A stretch of DNA of 31,351 nucleotides from JBAZFF01 sp043815465. GTDB taxonomy: Bacteria > Patescibacteriota > Minisyncoccia > Minisyncoccales > RBG-13-42-11. The notes under the pieces were generated by a model. The model was not told where the DNA came from and searched no databases. It worked only from the letters and a program-made list of their open reading frames with translations. Positions within the stretch are counted from its first letter, which is position 1; each line of letters opens with the position of its first letter. The DNA is taken from contig JBDRIW010000052.1 in assembly GCA_043815465.1 (NCBI GenBank), positions 1 through 31,351 on the forward strand, in the 5' to 3' direction. The position numbers and the translations under genes are program-made. Positions 1 to 7,268 of the stretch are shown here, piece by piece.

Positions 1-134
1 TTATAAGCTTGCAACCATCTCTCTAGACTCCTTTTACTATAAGGACATACTTTTATTACATCCCTTATCCTTACTTCTTTATTATATATGGGCAAAACCC
101 ATCTTAACCTCTCTTCCTTTATTGTTTTAGACAT
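1..134 (-). CDS. Transposase N-terminus (helix-turn-helix), partial at window edge
   Basis: An open frame begins with ATG at 134-132 on the minus strand and runs off the left edge after 44 codons. It starts MSKTIKEERLRWVLPIY and contains VCPYSKRSLERWLQAY at about residues 29-44. The pattern of a conserved Ser-Lys-Arg-Ser-Leu-x-Arg-Trp recognition helix resembles the N-terminal helix-turn-helix of IS481/IS3-like DDE transposases. The catalytic DDE domain would lie outside the window, so neither family nor integrity can be settled. No Shine-Dalgarno is visible before the ATG, and an inverted repeat lies just upstream at 148-173. It could instead be a different HTH integrase-like protein. Confidence 0.6.
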   Translation of the reverse strand, partial: MSKTIKEERLRWVLPIYNKEVRIRDVIKVCPYSKRSLERWLQAY

Positions 135-147
135 ATTAACACACATA

Positions 148-173
148 TACCAAGACAATAAACTATCTTGGTA
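148..173. repeat. 8-bp inverted repeat upstream of the transposase start
   Basis: TACCAAGA at 148-155 is repeated inverted as TCTTGGTA at 166-173 with a 10-base spacer. It sits about 14 bp upstream of the transposase ATG, where an operator or a translation-blocking hairpin would lie. No regulator is known from this window. Confidence 0.45.
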
Positions 174-210
174 AAAACCGCCATATGTCTGTACACATTA
201 CCTATCGCTC

Positions 211-239
211 TTGACAAAATATACATATTGTATTACAAT
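211..239 (+). promoter_or_regulatory. Strong sigma70-type promoter for the RNA at 246-376
   Basis: TTGACA at 211-216 is followed by a 17-base spacer and TACAAT at 234-239, a near-perfect housekeeping promoter. The expected start is about 246, exactly at the base of the long stem of the downstream RNA. The -35 box lies at what may be the outer end of the transposase element. Confidence 0.75.
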
Positions 240-245
240 AGTCAA

Positions 246-376
246 TTAGCTTTAAAACTGGGGGCTCGGAATTTTTTTAGATGGATAGATCGGTTACGGC
301 TGCTCTACTCCTCGAAAACGTTTTGAACTTTGCGTTCCTAATACCTTAGTGCCCCCAGTTTTGAAGCTAATTTTTT
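246..376 (+). ncRNA. Structured small RNA with 20-bp terminal stem, family unknown
   Basis: Bases 246-265 and 351-370 pair over 20 consecutive positions with a single G-U pair, and the 3' arm is followed by TTTTTT at 371-376. The same stem therefore closes the RNA and serves as its terminator. The 85-base interior contains GAAC/GUUC and GGA-UAGA/UCUA-C-UCC helices. With the promoter at 211-239 this gives a discrete transcript of about 125-131 nt. It lacks the SRP RNA GGAAG/AGCAG motif, RNase P conserved regions and a tRNA-like domain. A 6S-like role is possible from size and rod shape, but I cannot assign it. It ends one base before the pilB stop codon on the other strand. Confidence 0.65.
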
Positions 377-377
377 A

Positions 378-1688
378 TTACTCGCCCGTAACTCTTTCAA
401 CTTCTTCTATCGTAGTTACGTTTTCCAATACCTTAACAAAACCATCTTGTTTCATAGTAGTCATCCCCCTTTCAATAGCTTTTTCTTTTAAGTCTGCGAT
501 AGAGGGATTTTTTAATATAAATCTTTCCATTTCTCCATCTATCAAAATGGTTTCAAAAACTCCTACTCTTCCTTTAAATCCAGTAGAATTACATTCGCTA
601 CACCCTTTAGGGATAGCAATTTTACTTACCTCAGAGAGTTTGTATTTTTTAATAAAAATTTCTGGTAATTCTTTTTTTATTTTAGTCAGCTCTTCTTTTG
701 AAATAGTTTTTAGAGATAAACATTTTTTACATACTTTTCTTACCAATCTTTGAGCAATAGCCATATTGATTGCTGGTCCGATATTTTTTATATCTCCCTC
801 TAGGCTAGTCATTCTAGAAATTGTTCCAGCTGCGTCATTAGTATGTAAGGTAGAAAATACAAGATGACCAGTTAGAGCTGCCTGTATAGCTATTTTGCTT
901 GTTTTAGGGTTTCTTATTTCTCCGACAAGGATAACGTCAGGATCTTGTCTCATAATAGATTGAAGACCAGAAGCAAAATCATATCCTTTTTCAGGATTTA
1001 CTTGTGTTTGAGAGATTCCTTTTAAATGATATTCAATAGGATCTTCTATCGTTATCATTTTTATTTCAGAACTTTGTATTTCTTTTAAAAAAGCGTATAG
1101 GGTGGTGGTTTTTCCAGAGCCAGTAGGTCCTGTAATAATAATCATCCCATTAGGTTTTTTAATTTCTTTCTTAAACATTTTTAGTAAATCCTCTCGCAAG
1201 CCTAAATCTCCCAAGCTTATTAAAGATTTAGGATTTAATATTCTAATTACAACAGCCTCTCCATATTCTGCTGGCAGAGTAGAGATTCTTAACTCTATAG
1301 GAAGAACATCTTTTTCTTCTCCCATAAAAACGCTAAATCGGCCATCTTGAGGCCGATCACTTATGTTTAATTTAATACCAGCTAAAAGTTTTATTCTAGA
1401 AAGTATTTCTTTATAATCTTCTGTATTTAAGTCTATAACATCTTGTAAAATTCCATCTGTTCTGATCCTTATCTTTGAAGTCTCCTTCATCGGTTCTATG
1501 TGAAGATCAGATGCGCCTATTTGTATAGTTCCTCCAATTATTGTTTCAATTAGCTCACTAGTAGTTTCTGAAACAGCTTTTTTAATTTCCTCTTGTAAAA
1601 TAGAAACACTTTTTATCTTATTAACCAAAGAAATCTTTTCTGGAGAAAAAAATATTCCCTTACCTGATTGTTTTGAGTTCTCTTGCAT
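378..1688 (-). CDS. Type IV pilus / type II secretion assembly ATPase (PilB/GspE family)
   Basis: This 436-aa protein is a hexameric secretion ATPase of the GspE/PilB family, which powers pilin assembly at the inner face of the membrane. Visible elements are the GASDLHIEP segment (residues 58-66) of the N2 domain, Walker A GPTGSGKTT (187-195), the Asp box ITIEDPIEY (about 212-220), Walker B with DVILVGEIR (251-259), the His box TGHLVFSTLHT (273-283), and a tetracysteine zinc site starting at C320/C323 and completed by CSEC near residue 363. The N1E domain that contacts PilM/FimV-type partners is missing or very short, as in many compact genomes. No pilin, PilC or PilT gene is in the window. 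The gene diverges from tsaE across 58 bp. Confidence 0.92.
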   Translation of the reverse strand: MQENSKQSGKGIFFSPEKISLVNKIKSVSILQEEIKKAVSETTSELIETIIGGTIQIGASDLHIEPMKETSKIRIRTDGILQDVIDLNTEDYKEILSRIKLLAGIKLNISDRPQDGRFSVFMGEEKDVLPIELRISTLPAEYGEAVVIRILNPKSLISLGDLGLREDLLKMFKKEIKKPNGMIIITGPTGSGKTTTLYAFLKEIQSSEIKMITIEDPIEYHLKGISQTQVNPEKGYDFASGLQSIMRQDPDVILVGEIRNPKTSKIAIQAALTGHLVFSTLHTNDAAGTISRMTSLEGDIKNIGPAINMAIAQRLVRKVCKKCLSLKTISKEELTKIKKELPEIFIKKYKLSEVSKIAIPKGCSECNSTGFKGRVGVFETILIDGEMERFILKNPSIADLKEKAIERGMTTMKQDGFVKVLENVTTIEEVERVTGE

Positions 1689-1746
1689 AAAGAGGTAATA
1701 TTAAATTACTTGATTTAAATTAGCTTGAAAGAGCCTAAAAGTCAAC

Positions 1747-2211
1747 ATGGAAAACAAAGAAATATTTATTACCAAAAACGTAGATCAGACTAAAAGGGCG
1801 GGAGAATTACTAGCAAAAGAACTTCTTTTAAATAAATCCAAGAGGGGGTCTTTAGTCCTTAGTCTTAACGGATATTTGGGAGGAGGAAAAACTACTTTCT
1901 TGCAAGGATTTGCGAAGGGATTAGGACTTAAAGAAAAAATATTAAGTCCAACCTTTGTTATTTTAAAAAGATTTAAATTAACAAAAAATAAAAACTATAA
2001 TAATTTTTATCATATAGATTGTTATAGAATACAAAACTCAAAAGAAATGTTATCTTTGGGCATCAAAGAGATTTTAAAAGATCCTAAAAATATAGTTGGT
2101 ATAGAATGGGCCGAAAGAATAAAAAATATCTTACCGAAAGAAGTAATAATTTTACAGTTTGATGTTATTGAAAAAGACAAAAGAAAACTTACTTTAAAAT
2201 ATAATGACTAA
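1747..2211 (+). CDS. tsaE: tRNA threonylcarbamoyladenosine biosynthesis ATPase TsaE
   Basis: TsaE is the ATPase that works with TsaB and TsaD to place threonylcarbamoyl on A37 of ANN-decoding tRNAs. At 154 aa it has the normal family length. The P-loop GYLGGGKTT is at 42-50, followed by LSPTFVILKRF, FYHIDCYR and GIEWAER, which are the family signatures. The usual GDLGAGKTT loop is slightly altered (Asp to Tyr, Ala to Gly), but the Lys and Thr are present. The stop codon overlaps the start of the next gene by 8 bases, which suggests translational coupling. Confidence 0.93.
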   Translation: MENKEIFITKNVDQTKRAGELLAKELLLNKSKRGSLVLSLNGYLGGGKTTFLQGFAKGLGLKEKILSPTFVILKRFKLTKNKNYNNFYHIDCYRIQNSKEMLSLGIKEILKDPKNIVGIEWAERIKNILPKEVIILQFDVIEKDKRKLTLKYND

Positions 2212-3139
2212 AGAAAAGAAATATTTAATTGTTATAGATTCTAATTCTATTATTCATAGAGCCTTTCATGCATTACCACCTTTAAAGAAAAAGAATGGAG
2301 AAATAGTAAACGCCGTTTACGGATTTTTATTAGTTTTTATAAAAGCTATTCAAGATTTTAAGCCAAGCTATATTGTCGCTACATTTGATTTACCAAAACC
2401 AACTTTTAGACATAAAAAATATAAAGAATATAAGGGGAAAAGAGAGAAGTCTCCAGAAGAACTTTACTCTCAAATACCAAAGATAAAAGAATTCTTAAAA
2501 CTATTTAAGGTTCCAATAGTAGAAAAAGAAGGATTTGAAGCAGATGATATCATTGGAACTGTTTCAAGAATTGTTCCTAAAAAAGATCCCAAAATAGAAA
2601 CAATCATTCTTAGTGGAGATTTAGATGTTTTGCAATTGGTAAATAATAAAACAAAAGTTTTTACTTTGAGAAAGGGCGTAAAAGATATAATTCTTTATGA
2701 TGATAAATTAGTGAAAGAGAGATTTGGAGGCTTGGGCCCCGAGCAATTAATAGATTATAAGGGGTTAAGAGGAGATCCTTCTGACAATATACCAGGAGTT
2801 GTTGGGATAGGAGAAAAAACAGCTATTAATTTATTATTAGAGTTTAAAACATTAGAAAATATTTATAAAAATATTGCTAAAACAAAAAATATTTCTGAAA
2901 GAATTAAAAAATCATTGTTAGATAATAAAAAAATGGCATTTTTATCTAAGGAATTAGCCGAAATTAACGTTAAAACTCCAATAGATATTAAGATTGAAGA
3001 TTGTGAATGGGGAGTTTATGATAAAAATAAGGTTATGGAAATGTTGGATGAATATGAGTTTTTTAATATAAAAAAAAGATTTATTGAAATGATTAGAGAA
3101 GAGAATAAATTAATTGGGGAGAATTTAAAATTATGGTAA
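2204..3139 (+). CDS. Stand-alone 5'-3' exonuclease (PolI N-terminal domain type)
   Basis: A 311-aa FEN-like nuclease equivalent to the N-terminal domain of DNA polymerase I, which removes RNA primers and 5' flaps. The metal-binding signatures are visible: IDSNSIIHRAFHALPP at the start, VATFDLPKPTFRHKKYKEYK near residues 58-77, EGFEADDIIGT near 107-117 and LSGDLDVLQLV near 136-146. The helix-three-turn-helix region reads GDPSDNIPGVVGIGEKTA. There is no polymerase domain, so it must act with a separate polymerase. It begins inside tsaE and ends 9 bases before the flavodoxin gene, whose promoter lies in its final codons. Confidence 0.92.
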   Translation: MTKEKKYLIVIDSNSIIHRAFHALPPLKKKNGEIVNAVYGFLLVFIKAIQDFKPSYIVATFDLPKPTFRHKKYKEYKGKREKSPEELYSQIPKIKEFLKLFKVPIVEKEGFEADDIIGTVSRIVPKKDPKIETIILSGDLDVLQLVNNKTKVFTLRKGVKDIILYDDKLVKERFGGLGPEQLIDYKGLRGDPSDNIPGVVGIGEKTAINLLLEFKTLENIYKNIAKTKNISERIKKSLLDNKKMAFLSKELAEINVKTPIDIKIEDCEWGVYDKNKVMEMLDEYEFFNIKKRFIEMIREENKLIGENLKLW

Positions 3140-3142
3140 AAT
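3114..3142 (+). promoter_or_regulatory. Extended -10 promoter giving a leaderless mRNA start
   Basis: TTGGGG at 3114-3119, a 17-base spacer, and TGGTAAAAT with the hexamer TAAAAT at 3137-3142 form an extended -10 promoter. The ATG of the flavodoxin gene is at 3149, seven bases past the -10 box, exactly where transcription should begin. No Shine-Dalgarno is present. It would drive the sensor-kinase-regulator-mutM-holA run. Confidence 0.6.
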
Positions 3143-3148
3143 CTTATA

Positions 3149-4435
3149 ATGAATATTTTAATAGCTTATTATTCTAGAACGGGAAACACAGAAAGATTAG
3201 CTAATGAGCTACAAAAAAAACTCAAAGAAAAGGGTCATATTATAGATTTGGAAAAGATTATAGTTAAAAATAAAAAAGGATCTTGGTCCTGGTTTTTTTT
3301 GAGAATTTTTAAATCAAAAACAGAAATATTTCCATTAAAAATAAAAGATGTTTCGAAATATGATGCGATTTGTCTTGGTTCTCCTAATTGGACAAAAATA
3401 TCTCTTCCTTTAGCTACTTATCTTGAGGAGGTAAAGGGAATAAAAAATAAAAAAATTGGTATTTTTGGTACTGCTTTTTTATGGCCAAAAATTGAGTGGT
3501 ATTTAATTTCCTCCTATATGTTTGATGCATCTTTTTACGGTGCCGTAGAAAAAGCAGGAGGAAAAATTGTTTTTTCTTTATTTTTATCAGGATATTTTAA
3601 ATTTAAAGGAATGGAGTCTAAATATGGAAAAGAAAATATAGATCAATTTTGCGACAAAATAGAAGCTCCAACTCTCTCTTTTAAACAATATTTTTTAAAT
3701 CAAAGAAATGTCGAAGGAGCTAGATTATCTTTTCTTTTGTTTTCATTTTTTCTTTTAATTTCTTTTGTCGTTCAAATATTAAGCTCTATTCTAGGTAAAA
3801 ATATTTTTTCATGGGAAGAGTATTATCCTTTATTAGGAATATCTATTATTTCCTCTTTTTTCGTTCTTGCAGCTTTGTCTGCCAAAAAATTCTTTTCTCT
3901 TATTAAATATTTCAGTATTTTTTCTTTTCTTTCTATTTTAACAATCTGGATCTTTTTATTTAATTTTTCTTCAGGAGAAATAATAAGTGGATATATTCTT
4001 TTATTCGCTGTATTCTCTTTCTTTAAAGATACAAGAGCAATTATTTTTTCTGGAATATTATCTCTTTTAAGCTACGGATATTTATATTTATTTTGTTCCC
4101 TAGAACATAATTTTAATCCCTTAGTAAATATTTCTTTTTTAATTTTAAGTATTATTATCATCAGTTTTGTAACTAAAAATATACAGGATAGTCATATTAA
4201 GTCCCTAGAATCTCAAGACGAAGCCGAAATAGCAAAGTCTTCTTTGGAAGTAAGGATTGAGGCTAGAACCAAAGAATTAAAAGACATGTCTAAAAGATTG
4301 GAAGAACAGGTAGAAATTAGAACCAAAGAATTAAGAATAAAAATAGAAGAATTAGAAAGATTTAATAAATTATCAGTTGGAAGAGAATTAAAGATGATAG
4401 AACTTAAAAATGAACTTAAAAAGTTAAGAGAATAA
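3149..4435 (+). CDS. Flavodoxin-headed six-TM membrane sensor with C-terminal coiled coil
   Basis: A 428-aa protein with an unusual order of parts. Residues 1-170 are flavodoxin-like: the FMN phosphate loop SRTGNTERLA is at 9-18 and GSPNWTKISLPLATYLEE (78-95) matches the second flavin loop. About six hydrophobic helices follow (roughly 192-212, 226-244, 248-271, 277-293, 296-315, 322-342). A charged coiled coil occupies about 355-428, with two RTKEL repeats of the kind that link membrane sensors to histidine kinases. It has no kinase domain of its own; the kinase follows after one in-frame TAA plus one codon. I infer a redox or flavin-responsive sensor subunit. Start is supported by the leaderless promoter just upstream. 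Confidence 0.8.
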   Translation: MNILIAYYSRTGNTERLANELQKKLKEKGHIIDLEKIIVKNKKGSWSWFFLRIFKSKTEIFPLKIKDVSKYDAICLGSPNWTKISLPLATYLEEVKGIKNKKIGIFGTAFLWPKIEWYLISSYMFDASFYGAVEKAGGKIVFSLFLSGYFKFKGMESKYGKENIDQFCDKIEAPTLSFKQYFLNQRNVEGARLSFLLFSFFLLISFVVQILSSILGKNIFSWEEYYPLLGISIISSFFVLAALSAKKFFSLIKYFSIFSFLSILTIWIFLFNFSSGEIISGYILLFAVFSFFKDTRAIIFSGILSLLSYGYLYLFCSLEHNFNPLVNISFLILSIIIISFVTKNIQDSHIKSLESQDEAEIAKSSLEVRIEARTKELKDMSKRLEEQVEIRTKELRIKIEELERFNKLSVGRELKMIELKNELKKLRE

Positions 4436-4438
4436 AAG

Positions 4439-5632
4439 ATGTCAAAGCTACCTCAAAAAATTAATATACCCGAAAGAAAGAAGATAGTTAAGATAGATAA
4501 AAGCACTGAAGATTTAGAAAATTCAAGAAAGGCCTTAATGAATATGTTAGAAGATGTGGAGGAGGCTAAAAATAGAGCAGAAGAAGAAAAGAGCAAAACT
4601 TTGTCTATAGTTAGCAATCTTTTTGATGGCTTAATTGTTATTGATAAGGAGGGAAAGATTTTTTTAATAAATAAGCAAGCAGAGAAGTTTTTAGGTTTAC
4701 CTGTCGATGAGTTAATGGGAAAAACTATAGAAGAGAGCAAAATTCATCCTTTAATAAAAACATTAATAGGAGAAACAGAAGCAATTTTTAGAAAAGAAAT
4801 AAATATTAAAAAAAATCTTACTGTAGAAATTTCTACGATATCATTAATGATTAAAGGAACCGAGATGGGGACAATGATTATTCTTCATGATATTACTAGA
4901 GAAAAAACAATAGAGGCAATGAAAACAGAGTTTGTTTCTTTGGCAGCTCATCAATTAAGAACTCCCTTAGCTGCTATTAAGTGGACAATTAGAATGCTTT
5001 TAGATGGAGACTTGGGGGAGATTACTCTAGAACAAAGAGAAATGATTAAAAAAACATATCAAAGCAATGAAAGGATGATCATTCTAATTAATGATTTATT
5101 GGATGTTACCAGAATAGAAGAAGGAAGATATCTTTATAAACCTGTTTCGGCTGATTTAAAAAGTCTTGTAGCTTTCACTATCAAGCCATACAAAGATGAG
5201 TTAAAAAGAAAAAATATAAAATTAGAATTTAAAAATTCTAGAGATAAGATTCCAAGAGTTCTTATGGATGTTGAGAAAATCAGATTGGTCATTCAGAATA
5301 TTTTAGAAAATGCTATAAAATATACTTTAACCGGAGGTAAAATAAATATTTTTCTTAAAGTTGATAAAGAGGCAGTAGAAGTTCAATTTCAGGACGATGG
5401 AGTGGGAATACCAAAAGATCAACAAAAAAGAATATTTACAAAATTTTTTAGAGGAGCAAATGTTATAAGAATGGAGACGGAAGGATCTGGATTAGGAATA
5501 TTTATCTCTAAAAATATAATAGAGGCTCACGAAGGAAAGATATGGTTTGAATCAGAAGAAGGGAAAGGAACTACTTTTCATTTTTCTCTACCTATCAGAA
5601 AAGAGTTTAAAGAATTCTTAAAAGAATTTTAA
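4439..5632 (+). CDS. PAS-domain histidine kinase (cytoplasmic partner of the flavodoxin sensor)
   Basis: A 397-aa soluble sensor kinase. A coiled segment (20-55) leads into a PAS domain (about 56-155, with FDGLIVIDKEGKIFLINKQA), then a HisKA dimer domain with the phospho-acceptor H171 in AAHQLRTPLAAIKW, and a HATPase domain with N-box NILENAIKY (287-295), G1 DDGVGIP (319-325) and G2 GSGLGIF (349-355). All catalytic elements are intact. There is no membrane segment. It is in the same reading frame as the preceding gene and separated by the stop codon and a single AAG codon, so the pair look like one CPR-style kinase cut in two. Two response regulators follow immediately. Confidence 0.92.
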   Translation: MSKLPQKINIPERKKIVKIDKSTEDLENSRKALMNMLEDVEEAKNRAEEEKSKTLSIVSNLFDGLIVIDKEGKIFLINKQAEKFLGLPVDELMGKTIEESKIHPLIKTLIGETEAIFRKEINIKKNLTVEISTISLMIKGTEMGTMIILHDITREKTIEAMKTEFVSLAAHQLRTPLAAIKWTIRMLLDGDLGEITLEQREMIKKTYQSNERMIILINDLLDVTRIEEGRYLYKPVSADLKSLVAFTIKPYKDELKRKNIKLEFKNSRDKIPRVLMDVEKIRLVIQNILENAIKYTLTGGKINIFLKVDKEAVEVQFQDDGVGIPKDQQKRIFTKFFRGANVIRMETEGSGLGIFISKNIIEAHEGKIWFESEEGKGTTFHFSLPIRKEFKEFLKEF

Positions 5633-5651
5633 AATATAAATATAAAATAAT

Positions 5652-6020
5652 ATGTCTAAAAAAATACTTATAATAGAAGATGAAGAGATAATGATGGAAC
5701 TTTTGCAAAAAAAGTTAATTCAAGCTGGATATGATGTTGTGGTTGCTAGAAACGGAGAAGATGGATTAAGGGTAATGGAAGAGTCTAAACCAGACTTAGT
5801 TTTGTTAGATATAGTTATGCCAAAGATGAATGGATTTGACGTAATGGAAAAAATGAACGAAAATAAAGATATTAAAAAGATTCCAGTAGTAATTGTTTCA
5901 AATTCAGGACAGCCAGTAGAAATAGATAGAGCTCAGAAATTAGGGGCTAAAGATTGGTTGGTTAAAACGGAATTTGATCCTAAAGAAGTATTGGATAAAG
6001 TAAAAAAACAAATAGGATAA
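5652..6020 (+). CDS. Single-domain response regulator (CheY-like) 1
   Basis: A 122-aa receiver domain with nothing appended. The acidic pair is at D10/E11, the phospho-acceptor D53 is in LLDIVMP, the switch Ser is at 83 (IVSNSG) and the conserved Lys is at 105 (LVKTEF). With no DNA-binding or enzymatic output domain, it must act by protein contact or as a phosphate relay or sink. It lies 19 bases after the kinase and one base before a second similar regulator. Confidence 0.93.
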   Translation: MSKKILIIEDEEIMMELLQKKLIQAGYDVVVARNGEDGLRVMEESKPDLVLLDIVMPKMNGFDVMEKMNENKDIKKIPVVIVSNSGQPVEIDRAQKLGAKDWLVKTEFDPKEVLDKVKKQIG

Positions 6021-6021
6021 T

Positions 6022-6390
6022 ATGGCAAATAAAATACTAATAGTAGAAGACGATAAATTCCTTAGAGAATTAATATCTCAAAAATTGTTGAAAGAGCAGT
6101 ATGACGTTTCTGTTGCTATTGATGGAGAAGAAGGAATTAAAAAAATAATAGAAGAAAAGCCAGATATGGTTTTATTAGATCTTATTCTTCCAGGAATAGA
6201 TGGTTTTGAGGTCTTAACAAAAATGAAAAATGATCCTACGGTTTCTAATATCCCCGTTATCATTCTTTCTAATTTAGGACAAAAAGAAGATATAGAAAGA
6301 GGATTAAAATTAGGAGCGACAGATTATATGATTAAAGCTCACTTTACTCCAGGAGAAATAATAGAAAAAATAAGATCGATTCTTGGATAA
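6022..6390 (+). CDS. Single-domain response regulator (CheY-like) 2
   Basis: A second 122-aa receiver-only protein, a close relative of the preceding one (same length, D53 in LLDLILP, S83, K105 in MIKAHF), probably from tandem duplication. Its stop codon shares a base with the mutM start (TAATG at 6388-6392), so mutM is probably translated by coupling. As with its neighbour, no output domain is present. Confidence 0.93.
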   Translation: MANKILIVEDDKFLRELISQKLLKEQYDVSVAIDGEEGIKKIIEEKPDMVLLDLILPGIDGFEVLTKMKNDPTVSNIPVIILSNLGQKEDIERGLKLGATDYMIKAHFTPGEIIEKIRSILG

Positions 6391-7265
6391 TGCCAGAATT
6401 ACCAGAAGTAGAAACAATAGTTAGAGAGTTAAAAAAAGAGGTCCTGAATAGGACCTTTGTTGATGTATGGACTGATAATGAAAACATGATTAAGAAACCA
6501 AAAAGTTTTAATCTCTTTAAAAAAGAAATAAAAGGAAAAATTGTAAAGCGCATAGAGAGAAGAGCTAAAAATATTCTTTTTTATTTATCTGGAGGTAAAA
6601 TGTTATTAATTCATCAGAAAATGACTGGACATTTTTTGATCGGCAAATGGAAAAGAGAAAAAAATAAATGGACTTCTATCATAAAAGGACCAATTTTAGA
6701 GGATCCCATGAATAGATTTTTGCATTTAATTTTTTGGTTGAATAATGGGAAAATGTTAGCCTTAACAGACCTTAGAAAGTTTGCTAAAGCTGAATTGTGG
6801 GATGAAAAAGAATTTAAAGAATCAGCTTATTTAAAATCTTTAGGACCAGAGCCCCTAGAAAAGAAATTTGATTACAATAAATTTAAAGAAGTCTTAGAGA
6901 GAAAAAGGGGAAAAATAAAACAAGTTCTTTTAGATCAAACTGTGGTAGCTGGAATAGGAAACATATACTCAGATGAAATACTTTTTGTTGCGAAAATTAG
7001 ACCCACAAAGAATGTTCCAGAATTATCAGAAAAAGAAAAGAAGAACATTTATTTAGGAATTAAGAATATTCTTCGCTTGGCAATAAAACTTAAGGGAGAA
7101 TCTTTTTCCGATTTTAGAAGAACTAATGGGGAAAAGGGATTTTACGATAAGGCTAGAAAGGTTTATCGTAAAGAGGGAGAAGAATGTCCTGTTTGTGGAG
7201 AGAAAATACAAAGAATAAAGATGGGTGGAAGATCTGCTCATTTTTGTCCAAAATGCCAAAAATAG
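6390..7265 (+). CDS. mutM: Formamidopyrimidine-DNA glycosylase (8-oxoguanine repair)
   Basis: Fpg/MutM removes 8-oxoguanine and formamidopyrimidines and nicks the abasic site. The 291-aa protein starts MPELPEVETIV, giving the catalytic N-terminal Pro and Glu after Met removal. The helix-two-turn-helix with VVAGIGNIYSDEILF is at about 185-200. The C-terminal zinc finger is complete, CPVC followed after 16 residues by CPKC at the very end. The start is fixed by the requirement for MPELPE and overlaps the upstream regulator by one base. Its place downstream of a flavodoxin-type sensor system suggests that the operon answers oxidative or redox stress; that is inference. Confidence 0.95.
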   Translation: MPELPEVETIVRELKKEVLNRTFVDVWTDNENMIKKPKSFNLFKKEIKGKIVKRIERRAKNILFYLSGGKMLLIHQKMTGHFLIGKWKREKNKWTSIIKGPILEDPMNRFLHLIFWLNNGKMLALTDLRKFAKAELWDEKEFKESAYLKSLGPEPLEKKFDYNKFKEVLERKRGKIKQVLLDQTVVAGIGNIYSDEILFVAKIRPTKNVPELSEKEKKNIYLGIKNILRLAIKLKGESFSDFRRTNGEKGFYDKARKVYRKEGEECPVCGEKIQRIKMGGRSAHFCPKCQK

Positions 7266-7268
7266 ATT

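Noticed and set aside
246..376. SRP (4.5S) RNA
   Set aside because: The size and rod shape fit, but the universally conserved GGAAG/AGCAG internal loops are missing.
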